Below are positions 1 to 5,404 of a DNA stretch of 8,687 nt, one piece after another; within the stretch, counting starts at the first letter, position 1, and each line of letters starts with the position of its first letter. The stretch spans positions 1-8,687 of the forward strand of contig DRBW01000244.1 in assembly GCA_011042705.1 (NCBI GenBank). Direction: 5' to 3'. The stretch is from Caldifarciminota bacterium. Its GTDB lineage: Bacteria; Hydrothermota; Hydrothermia; B15-G9; DRBW01. The position numbers were made by a program, and so were the translations under genes. The notes beneath the pieces are model-generated. The model was not told the origin of the DNA. It saw only the letters and a program-made list of their open reading frames with translations, and searched no databases.

Positions 1-1080
1 GTCGGCCTTCACTCCGTCTTCAAGCCTGCCATCTCCGGGGAAATAGGTAAAGGCTGGATTGCCGGGGTCGGTGCATTTGAGCGTGAACTCCACAGCTCCT
101 CCCACATCGCAGCTTATGTCGCCAACGACCAGAAGTCTGGGGCTTTGCTCGCCGAAGTGCCTCTTCACAAAATCAATCGTCACGAGCCGCGGATAGCGGC
201 TGTCCCAGTAAATAGCGTTCACGAGAACATCCAGGTGGGGAACATATCTCTCAAAAACGCCCCTGTACTTCTCGGGATGCTCGTAATAGTCATAGAGCTC
301 GAATTTCTGACCGGGATCCTTCGGTTCGACCATGTGTTCCTCTTTAAACACGACCTTGTAGATCCTGTCACTTCGGGCACGATCTTTCAGGGAAAACAGC
401 TCCCCCGGATCAACCTCTTCGTGGGGAAGCAGGTCGAGGATCTCCTGAGCTCCCTGGGAGACGTGGCCGTAGCCGGCGATTCCTATTGTGAAGGGCGAAA
501 GCTCTTCGGGCAGCCCCTTTTCTGCTATCTCCTTCCCTACCTTCCTGACGGCCTCTTTTGCCTCCTCGAGATCCCTATAATTGAGGGTCTGAAGGAGGTG
601 TTTGAAGGGCGTGTCATATCCTCGCAAGGAGAGTTTCTCGCCGAGCAGCCAGAGGGTGTCGATCATGCCGGCCAGGCCGGCGAACCGGCCGAAAAATATG
701 AGTCTCCTTCCCTTATAGTCGGTTATCCGCTCGTAATCTATCAGTGTGCAGCCGAGGTCCATCAACTTTCTCAACATGGGCATGTTATAGGGTTGACCCT
801 TTATGGTGTGCGAAAAGAAGACATATATCTTGCCCGGCTCGAGGTAGGAAGGCGGAATCTCCTTGACTCCGAAAACGAAGGGTGCCGGACAGAGCTCCTC
901 TGTTATGATGGCTCCGGCTTTTCTGTATTCCTCGTCGGGGTATATCCTGAGCTCCGACGGCTCCACCAGGACCTCGATCGAGTGCCTCTGAATCAGTTCC
1001 TTAACGTCCTCGGGAACAAGAGGCGTCCTTCTCTCCCAGGGATTTTTTGTCTCCTTTCTGATCGCTATTCTCTTTTCCAT
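1..1080 (-). CDS. Lysine-ketoglutarate reductase (LKR half of the LKR/SDH, AASS-like family), 3' end missing
   Basis: Likely catalyses NADPH-dependent condensation of L-lysine and 2-oxoglutarate to saccharopine, the first step of the saccharopine route of lysine degradation, in the cytoplasm. I translated the minus strand from the ATG at 1080; the frame stays open for 360 codons to the window edge, so the C-terminus is cut off. Family hallmarks recalled from plant and animal bifunctional LKR/SDH are present: ETKNPWERRTPL near residues 10-21, FSHTIKGQPYNMP (89-101), GRFAGLAGMID (131-141), a Rossmann-type GYGHVSQGAQEI stretch (203-214), EHPEKY (267-272) and GDISCDVGG (320-328). The domain order is AlaDh/PNT N-terminal domain followed by the nucleotide-binding domain. 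Whether a saccharopine dehydrogenase domain follows cannot be seen. An AGGTGAGG-type ribosome binding site supports the start. It lies 119 bp downstream of the MFS gene on the same strand. A saccharopine dehydrogenase (lysine-forming) or another AlaDh/PNT relative is the alternative. Confidence 0.88.
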   Translation of the reverse strand, partial: MEKRIAIRKETKNPWERRTPLVPEDVKELIQRHSIEVLVEPSELRIYPDEEYRKAGAIITEELCPAPFVFGVKEIPPSYLEPGKIYVFFSHTIKGQPYNMPMLRKLMDLGCTLIDYERITDYKGRRLIFFGRFAGLAGMIDTLWLLGEKLSLRGYDTPFKHLLQTLNYRDLEEAKEAVRKVGKEIAEKGLPEELSPFTIGIAGYGHVSQGAQEILDLLPHEEVDPGELFSLKDRARSDRIYKVVFKEEHMVEPKDPGQKFELYDYYEHPEKYRGVFERYVPHLDVLVNAIYWDSRYPRLVTIDFVKRHFGEQSPRLLVVGDISCDVGGAVEFTLKCTDPGNPAFTYFPGDGRLEDGVKAD

Positions 1081-1082
1081 GA

Positions 1083-1092
1083 CCTCACCTTT
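1083..1092 (-). promoter_or_regulatory. Ribosome binding site of the LKR gene
   Basis: On the minus strand the sequence reads AAAGGTGAGG, two bases before the ATG at 1080. The AGGTGA/GGTGAGG core resembles a Shine-Dalgarno sequence with slightly short spacing. This contrasts with pyrG, the MFS gene and the GT9 gene, where no such site is visible. Confidence 0.55.
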
Positions 1093-1141
1093 CCCTCTTG
1101 TCAATTTGGTCAATTTAAAAATTTCCTGAAATCAGCCAATA

Positions 1142-1170
1142 AAGATAAAGCAAGGAAACCGTCTTTACAA
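1142..1170 (-). promoter_or_regulatory. Weak candidate promoter for the LKR gene
   Basis: On the minus strand TTGTAA (1165-1170) and TATCTT (1142-1147) are separated by 17 bp, which would give a leader of about 55 nt to the ATG at 1080. Both hexamers are imperfect. Read-through from the MFS gene, whose stop codon lies 119 bp upstream of the LKR start, is equally possible. Close to the LKR gene the spacer also has two copies of TCAATTT in direct repeat (1100-1106 and 1109-1115); their role is unknown. Confidence 0.22.
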
Positions 1171-1199
1171 CAAGCTGGCCGCCACAGGGTCTCGGTAGT

Positions 1200-2345
1200 T
1201 TACCTCCGTGACAGGCTCCCGACAACCTCGACAGTGAGAATGACCAGAATCAAAACCCCCAGGAGCAAGAATATGCTTATCCTCGAGCCGAAAATCCTGA
1301 GCCTGTCGTAAGCATAACCGCCGATGAGGGGCGATACAACCGATCCCAGGTTGGACACGGAATTCAGCGCGCCCACCTTCGTCCCTTTCTTGCCGCCGGA
1401 CGAGATCACGATGGAACGGGAAACGGGGAGGAACCCCCTCATGGCACAGAGGATGAAAAATGCGAGGATCAGGCTCACGGTCAGGGATCGGGTCAAAGGA
1501 AGAAAGAGGGAGGAGAAAGCGGCCACAGCCACTATTCCCCTCAATACCCACATCCCGTCGAGTTTATCGGCCATGTGTGAGAGCAAGTAGGTGAAGGTAA
1601 TGCCTCCCAGTCCGAAGAGGAACATAAGAAGTGCGACCCCTCTCATATTGAAACCGAAGAACTCCTTGAGATGCAGGAGGAAAATGGAGTTATAAAGCCC
1701 CAGAATAAAGCCCATGAAAAATCCGAAAACATAGATCCAGGCTCCGAGGCGAAAAGCGCCCTCCGTGGATTTCTCTTTGACTCTCTCGCCCTTCCCCTCC
1801 CTAATAAACGCCATTGAAAGGAGAACTACAAAGGCGGCGATCACGAAAACCCATTTCACCGCGTCCTGTTCGGGAATGGAGCGATACCTGGTGACCAGGG
1901 ACAGAACCAGTGAAGCGAGGCCGCTGCCTATTCCCATTCCGAGGCTTCCTATTATGAAATAGATCCCGATGGCCCTGGACCGAAAGCTCCGCTTCGAAGC
2001 CTCTCCAACCAGTATCTGAAGTTGTGGCCAGACAGCACCGGCAAAGAATCCCTGGAGTGTCCTTACCAGAACCACAAGGTGGGGGTTTGGAATCAAAACA
2101 AGGGCAAATGTGGACAGGGAAAGTCCGAGGAGTCCCATCACTATGAAGGGCGTTCTGCCTATCCTGTCGGAAAGCGCGCCGATGAGCAGGGAAGATATGC
2201 TTCTCGCCAGCATGAAGCCCGAAACGAGGAGTCCTACCTCGAAGGCAGAGGCTCCGAGGCCCCTCAGATAGAGAGGGAGAAGGGGCTTCACCATGCCCGT
2301 GCCGATGGCTGCCCCGAAGACGAGGAAGTACACAAAAATCACCAT
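1200..2345 (-). CDS. Major facilitator superfamily (MFS) transporter, 12 predicted helices
   Basis: An integral inner-membrane transporter of 381 residues, typical MFS length; the substrate is unknown. The protein is a run of hydrophobic helices in two halves of about six. The first half contains the loop 2-3 signature GALSDRIGRTP (56-66), the MFS motif A (GxLaDrxGrk). A charged central loop (about 182-198, rich in K, E and R) separates the halves. The second half ends with a NSVSNLGSVVSPLIGG stretch (328-343) resembling the helix 11 region of drug:H+ antiporter-type members. The ATG at 2345 is the earliest usable start, because an in-frame TAA lies just upstream within the -10 box. It follows pyrG by 53 bp but may have its own promoter. 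The next gene downstream is LKR, so a link to lysine or amino acids can be imagined, but nothing in the protein shows it. Confidence 0.88.
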   Translation of the reverse strand: MVIFVYFLVFGAAIGTGMVKPLLPLYLRGLGASAFEVGLLVSGFMLARSISSLLIGALSDRIGRTPFIVMGLLGLSLSTFALVLIPNPHLVVLVRTLQGFFAGAVWPQLQILVGEASKRSFRSRAIGIYFIIGSLGMGIGSGLASLVLSLVTRYRSIPEQDAVKWVFVIAAFVVLLSMAFIREGKGERVKEKSTEGAFRLGAWIYVFGFFMGFILGLYNSIFLLHLKEFFGFNMRGVALLMFLFGLGGITFTYLLSHMADKLDGMWVLRGIVAVAAFSSLFLPLTRSLTVSLILAFFILCAMRGFLPVSRSIVISSGGKKGTKVGALNSVSNLGSVVSPLIGGYAYDRLRIFGSRISIFLLLGVLILVILTVEVVGSLSRR

Positions 2346-2351
2346 GGGCTG

Positions 2352-2380
2352 ATTATACCACAGGAAGTTCGTCCTGAAAA
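2352..2380 (-). promoter_or_regulatory. Candidate promoter giving a leaderless MFS transcript
   Basis: On the minus strand a perfect TATAAT (2352-2357) ends 6 nt before the ATG at 2345. TTTTCA (2375-2380), a 4-of-6 match to TTGACA, lies 17 bp further upstream. Initiation at the usual distance from the -10 would begin at or next to the start codon. No purine-rich Shine-Dalgarno sequence is present between pyrG and this start. Confidence 0.5.
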
Positions 2381-2398
2381 GCTGGCCCTCGAAAGCTT

Positions 2399-4000
2399 TC
2401 AGCTCGAATTCTTGAACTCACGGGCGGCAGCTACAAAGGCGTGAAAGAGGGGGTGCACCCTCATCGGTCTGGATTTGAACTCGGGATGAAACTGGACACC
2501 GATGAAAAAGGGATGATCGCGGAGCTCCATTATCTCCGCGAGGTAACCGTCGGGAGAAAGCCCCGAGGCGACCATTCCTTTCTCCTCGAAAACCTCTAAG
2601 TACTCCGGATTGAACTCGTATCTGTGCCTGTGCCTCTCGCTTATCTCCACGGTCCCATAAATTCTGTGGGCGAGAGTGCCCTCTCTTATCCTGGCCGGAT
2701 AGGCTCCCTTCCTGAGGGTACCGCCGTAATAAAGCACCCCTCTCTTCTCGGGAAGGATCGTTATCACCGGATAGGGTGTCTCCGGATCGAACTCCGTGGA
2801 ATTGGCACGTTCCATATTGAGCACATTCCTGGCAAATTCTATCGTGGCGACCTGCATGCCCAGGCATATCCCGAGAAAAGGTATCCCCTTCTCGCGGGCA
2901 TAGCGGATGGCCGCGATCTTGCCCTCGATCCCTCGCTGTCCGAAACCACCCGGAACGAGAAGCCCATGAATTCCCTTGAGAAGCGCCTCGGCTCCCTTTC
3001 TCTCCACATCCTCGGAATCCACGAATCTGAGCTTTACCTTCACTCTGTTGGAGAAGGATGCGTGGTTGAAGGCCTCGAGGATGCTCTTATAGGAATCCCT
3101 CAGGTGAACGTACTTGCCGCAAAGGGCGATCTCCACTTCCTCGTCTAGCGATTTCAGCACTTTCACCAGTTCTTCCCAATCGGAGAGATCGGGAGGCGGG
3201 GCAACCACACCCAGTTTGGCGAGTATCAGGTCGTCAACTCCTTCTCTCCTGAATATGAGGGGGATCTCGTAAATCACATCCACGTCCAGAGCCTCTATAA
3301 CCGATTCCTCCGGGAGGTTGGAGAAGAGGGCTATCTTGTCCCTCGTTTCCTTCGAGAGTTTCCTGTCGGACCTGCACAGGATCATGTCCGGCTGTATCCC
3401 GATTTCCCTCAACTTCTGGACGCTGTGCTGAGTGGGCTTCGTCTTCAGCTCGCCGGCCGTTTTAATGTAAGGGACAAGGGTCATATGGACGAAGGCAACC
3501 TGCCCCTTTTCTTCAAGCCAGATCTGCCTTATCGCCTCGAGAAAGGGAAGGCTCTCTATATCGCCCACCGTTCCCCCTATTTCGGTGATCACCAGCTGAG
3601 CCTCCTGCAGGGCCAGCTTCCTCACCCTGGACTTGATCTCGTCGGTGAGATGAGGGACGACCTGGACCGTTCCTCCGAGGAAATCTCCCCTTCTCTCCTT
3701 TTCGATGAGCGAATAATAGATCTGGCCCGCGGTAACATTGTTGTCACTCGTGAGGTTCTCATCGAGAAACCTCTCGTAGTGGCCGAGATCAAGGTCGGTC
3801 TCGGCTCCGTCATCAGTGACGAAAACCTCCCCGTGCTGAAAGGGATTCATCGTTCCGGGATCGACGTTCAGGTAAGGGTCAAACTTGAGGGGGCTAACGG
3901 AGAAGCCCCTCCTCTTCATCAGCAGAGCTATTGAAGCTGTGGCAATTCCCTTGCCCAGGGCGGACACCACACCGCCCGTGACGAATATAAATTTTGGCAT
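2399..4000 (-). CDS. pyrG: CTP synthase (glutamine-hydrolysing)
   Basis: Converts UTP to CTP using ATP and glutamine-derived ammonia, the last step of de novo pyrimidine nucleotide synthesis; a cytoplasmic tetramer. The 533-residue length matches the family. The N-terminal synthase domain shows [11 protein letters not shown] (9-19), [17 protein letters not shown] (51-67), [12 protein letters not shown] (139-150) and KTKPTQHSV (186-194). The C-terminal class I glutamine amidotransferase domain shows GGFGQRG (351-357), the nucleophile elbow FLGICLGMQ with Cys379, and QFHPEF with His505 and Glu507, so the catalytic triad is complete. The start [10 protein letters not shown] is the canonical family N-terminus and fixes the ATG at 4000. 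No Shine-Dalgarno precedes it; a -10-like box sits 5 nt upstream instead. The gene is probably the first of the minus-strand block with the MFS and LKR genes. Nothing looks truncated or substituted at key positions. Confidence 0.98.
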   Translation of the reverse strand: MPKFIFVTGGVVSALGKGIATASIALLMKRRGFSVSPLKFDPYLNVDPGTMNPFQHGEVFVTDDGAETDLDLGHYERFLDENLTSDNNVTAGQIYYSLIEKERRGDFLGGTVQVVPHLTDEIKSRVRKLALQEAQLVITEIGGTVGDIESLPFLEAIRQIWLEEKGQVAFVHMTLVPYIKTAGELKTKPTQHSVQKLREIGIQPDMILCRSDRKLSKETRDKIALFSNLPEESVIEALDVDVIYEIPLIFRREGVDDLILAKLGVVAPPPDLSDWEELVKVLKSLDEEVEIALCGKYVHLRDSYKSILEAFNHASFSNRVKVKLRFVDSEDVERKGAEALLKGIHGLLVPGGFGQRGIEGKIAAIRYAREKGIPFLGICLGMQVATIEFARNVLNMERANSTEFDPETPYPVITILPEKRGVLYYGGTLRKGAYPARIREGTLAHRIYGTVEISERHRHRYEFNPEYLEVFEEKGMVASGLSPDGYLAEIMELRDHPFFIGVQFHPEFKSRPMRVHPLFHAFVAAAREFKNSS

Positions 4001-4005
4001 AACAT

Positions 4006-4035
4006 ATTATGACGAACGGACCCTGCCCCCGTCAA
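4006..4035 (-). promoter_or_regulatory. Candidate pyrG promoter, leaderless type
   Basis: On the minus strand TTGACG (4030-4035) and CATAAT (4006-4011), each matching 5 of 6 consensus bases, are 18 bp apart. The -10 box ends only 5 nt before the pyrG ATG at 4000, so transcription would start at about the A of the start codon. The short gap (ATGTT) has no ribosome binding site. Confidence 0.6.
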
Positions 4036-4052
4036 TTTTCAGCTTTTCTCTG

Positions 4053-4087
4053 GGTGTCGAGGCGTGCAACCTGCACGCCCCGACACC
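4053..4087. repeat. GC-rich palindrome A, upstream of pyrG
   Basis: Left arm 4053-4068 and right arm 4072-4087 pair over 15 of 16 positions around the 3-nt loop ACC. The only mismatch (A4060 against C4080) becomes a U-G wobble in RNA read from the minus strand, the pyrG direction. It is related to palindrome B at 4308-4344 but lies in the opposite orientation, judged by the loop (ACC against GGT) and by a shared inner flank (TCAATGAGTT on the minus strand). Its edge lies 17 bp upstream of the pyrG -35 box. It may be a REP-like dispersed element or an operator. Confidence 0.85.
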
Positions 4088-4307
4088 ATTCAACTCATTG
4101 AAAAACAGGAAGTTTTGAGACCCACAGGCGTGCGTCAGAGAGGGTCAGGCTTTCCGTTGGGGGAGAATAAGTTAAGGTGCCCCCCTTTTTGACAGATAAT
4201 CCATTGCAGCCCAAATAGATAACCTTTTTCTCACCGAATTCTATAGCCAAAAAATTTTATGCGCACATGCTCAAATTTAATAAGAATCTGGCGATCATTG
4301 AGTTCTG
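4088..4307. other. Divergent intergenic spacer between palindromes A and B, no gene seen
   Basis: About 220 bp between the two palindromes. I see no convincing short gene, tRNA or riboswitch. It holds AT-rich stretches (around 4240-4285), a possible weak hairpin with a T-run (4159-4190), and GGCGTGC at 4127-4133, the same 7 bases found in an arm of palindrome A. An open frame beginning at ATG 4267 runs into the GT9 gene, but its first 45 codons translate palindrome B and low-complexity sequence, so I treat them as non-coding. Confidence 0.5.
4159..4190 (+). terminator. Weak terminator-like hairpin with T-run
   Basis: GGGGG (4159-4163) can pair with C residues at 4180-4185 across a loop of about 16 nt, followed by TTTTT (4186-4190). 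The stem is short and the loop long. No known plus-strand gene lies upstream that would need it, so it would make sense only for an unrecognised small RNA in the spacer. Confidence 0.18.
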
Positions 4308-4344
4308 TGGGGTCGGGTCGTGCAGGTTGCACGACCCGACCCCA
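4308..4344. repeat. GC-rich palindrome B, upstream of the GT9 gene
   Basis: A perfect 17-bp stem (4308-4324 against 4328-4344) surrounds the 3-nt loop GGT. Compared with palindrome A, arm positions 3 and 10 differ on both sides in a base-pair-preserving way (T-A against G-C, and G-C against T-A), so pairing is conserved while sequence is not. Its inner flank TCATTGAGTT resembles the TCAATGAGTT next to palindrome A on the other strand. Its edge lies 22 bp upstream of the candidate GT9 -35 box, mirroring the A-pyrG arrangement. Confidence 0.88.
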
Positions 4345-4367
4345 TCCAAAAACTCCATCCAAAAACT
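4342..4367 (+). repeat. 13-bp perfect tandem duplication
   Basis: CCATCCAAAAACT occurs twice in direct succession (4342-4354 and 4355-4367). It begins in the right arm of palindrome B and ends at the first base of the candidate -35 box of the GT9 gene, so it sets the distance between palindrome and promoter. This could be a slippage duplication. Confidence 0.9.
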
Positions 4368-4395
4368 TGTTCGCCACAACCCGGTGGTCGATAAT
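4367..4395 (+). promoter_or_regulatory. Candidate GT9 promoter, leaderless type
   Basis: TTGTTC (4367-4372) and GATAAT (4390-4395) are 17 bp apart. The -10 box ends 6 nt before the GTG at 4402. The -35 match is weak (TTG only), but the -10 and its distance to the start codon repeat the pattern seen for pyrG and the MFS gene, and no Shine-Dalgarno is present. Confidence 0.45.
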
Positions 4396-4401
4396 ATCAC
4401 C

Positions 4402-5382
4402 GTGAGCAAAAGCAAAAAGGTCCTCCTGATCAGGCTCTCCTCGCTCGGGGATCTGGTGCTCCTGACCTCGGCACTGGAAGCCCTCTCGGAACTCGGCGCC
4501 GAGACCCACATATTAACGACGCCTCCCTACCTTCCGATCTTCGAGGGCGATCCCCGCGTAGCAGAGATCCTCCTTCACACCGGGAATCGCCGTGAAACGG
4601 TCCAGTTCCTCCAGGAGAGGCGCTACGATTTCGCCATAGACATGCACGGGAAAGCTCTAACCCGCTATTTCCTGTTAAAAACCAGAGCTACAAGAAAAGC
4701 CGTGATAAAGAAACGCTGGCTCGCCAGGCAGCTCGCCCTGCGATTTCACGTCCCGATAAAAGAAGTCTCGGTAACCGAGCTCTACCTGAGGCCCATCAGG
4801 AAGCTGCTGGGCTACAGCAGGCCCACTCCCCCGCCCCGTCTGAAAGCCGCTTTCCCGGCGAACAGGTTCAAAGAATTAACCCCTTACGCCCTTCTTTTCC
4901 CTGGTGCAAAAAGCCCTACGCGAATCTGGCCCCACTACCCTGAGCTTGCTCGCCTCATAAGGGTCGAGGCGGGGTTCAACGTCGTCATAGGAGGAACGGC
5001 CGAGGACCGCCGCCTGGCAAGCGAGATGTTCTCCAGGTTCACCGATGTGGTCGATCTTGTGGGGAAAACCGATCTGAAGGAGACTTTCGCCCTTGTAAAT
5101 GAAGCCAGCTTCGTTGTCGCCAACGACTCGGGACCTGCACATATCGCATCGGCCCTGGGAAAGCCCATCATGGTCTTCTTCGGCCCGACACTGCCCGCCT
5201 TTGGATTCAGGCCTCCCGGAGAAAAGGTCATCGTGATGGAAAAAGATGTAAAATGCAGACCCTGCAGCATTCACGGCGAGAAACCCTGCAAAAGGGGTGA
5301 TCTCATATGCCTCTCCTCCATAGCCCCCGAAGAAGCCCTGAATAAGCTGAAGCTCTTTGGATTTCTTGACTCCGGGGCATGA
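4402..5382 (+). CDS. Glycosyltransferase family 9 (ADP-heptose:LPS heptosyltransferase-like)
   Basis: A probable glycosyltransferase of the heptosyltransferase family (GT-B fold), acting at the cytoplasmic face of the inner membrane on envelope glycan such as an LPS core; donor and acceptor cannot be read from the sequence. With the GTG start the protein has 326 residues, normal for GT9. It begins with the family N-terminus VLLIRLSSLGDLVL (about 7-20). The C-terminal sugar-nucleotide domain shows LLFPGAKSPTRIWP (164-177), ANDSGPAHIASALGKP (240-255), FFGPTLP (259-265), and a CxxC segment (285-288) followed by further cysteines, common in this family. The frame is open back to ATG 4267, but those 45 codons translate palindrome B and a tandem repeat, and the GTG at 4402 lies just before the conserved N-terminus and 6 nt after a -10-like box. 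The RecJ-like gene follows after 22 bp, probably cotranscribed. Confidence 0.9.
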   Translation: MSKSKKVLLIRLSSLGDLVLLTSALEALSELGAETHILTTPPYLPIFEGDPRVAEILLHTGNRRETVQFLQERRYDFAIDMHGKALTRYFLLKTRATRKAVIKKRWLARQLALRFHVPIKEVSVTELYLRPIRKLLGYSRPTPPPRLKAAFPANRFKELTPYALLFPGAKSPTRIWPHYPELARLIRVEAGFNVVIGGTAEDRRLASEMFSRFTDVVDLVGKTDLKETFALVNEASFVVANDSGPAHIASALGKPIMVFFGPTLPAFGFRPPGEKVIVMEKDVKCRPCSIHGEKPCKRGDLICLSSIAPEEALNKLKLFGFLDSGA

Positions 5383-5392
5383 AAAAGCTTAA

Positions 5393-5398
5393 ACTAAT
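5393..5398 (+). promoter_or_regulatory. Weak -10-like box before the RecJ-like gene
   Basis: ACTAAT ends 6 nt before the ATG at 5405, the spacing seen at the GT9 and MFS starts, and again there is no Shine-Dalgarno (the gap is AGCTCC). The box matches only 4 of 6 consensus bases. A TTGACT at 5368-5373 is at 17-bp distance from a poor -10 (TTAAAC) instead. The gene may simply be translated from the GT9 transcript. Confidence 0.2.
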
Positions 5399-5404
5399 AG
5401 CTCC

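Noticed and set aside
145..1311. Plus-strand open frame of 388 codons
   Set aside because: It lies antisense to the LKR gene, whose minus-strand frame has clear family motifs throughout. The plus-strand product has no recognisable domain.
2624..3934. Plus-strand open frames of 174 and 169 codons inside pyrG (2624-3148 and 3425-3934)
   Set aside because: Both are antisense shadows of a complete, well-conserved CTP synthase.
4053..4087. Palindrome A or B as an intrinsic terminator
   Set aside because: Both stems are strong enough, but neither is followed by a T-run on either strand, and both lie upstream of genes rather than after stop codons.
4053..4344. CRISPR array or insertion sequence
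   Set aside because: There are only two related palindromes, inverted rather than direct, with no regular spacers and no transposase frame between them.
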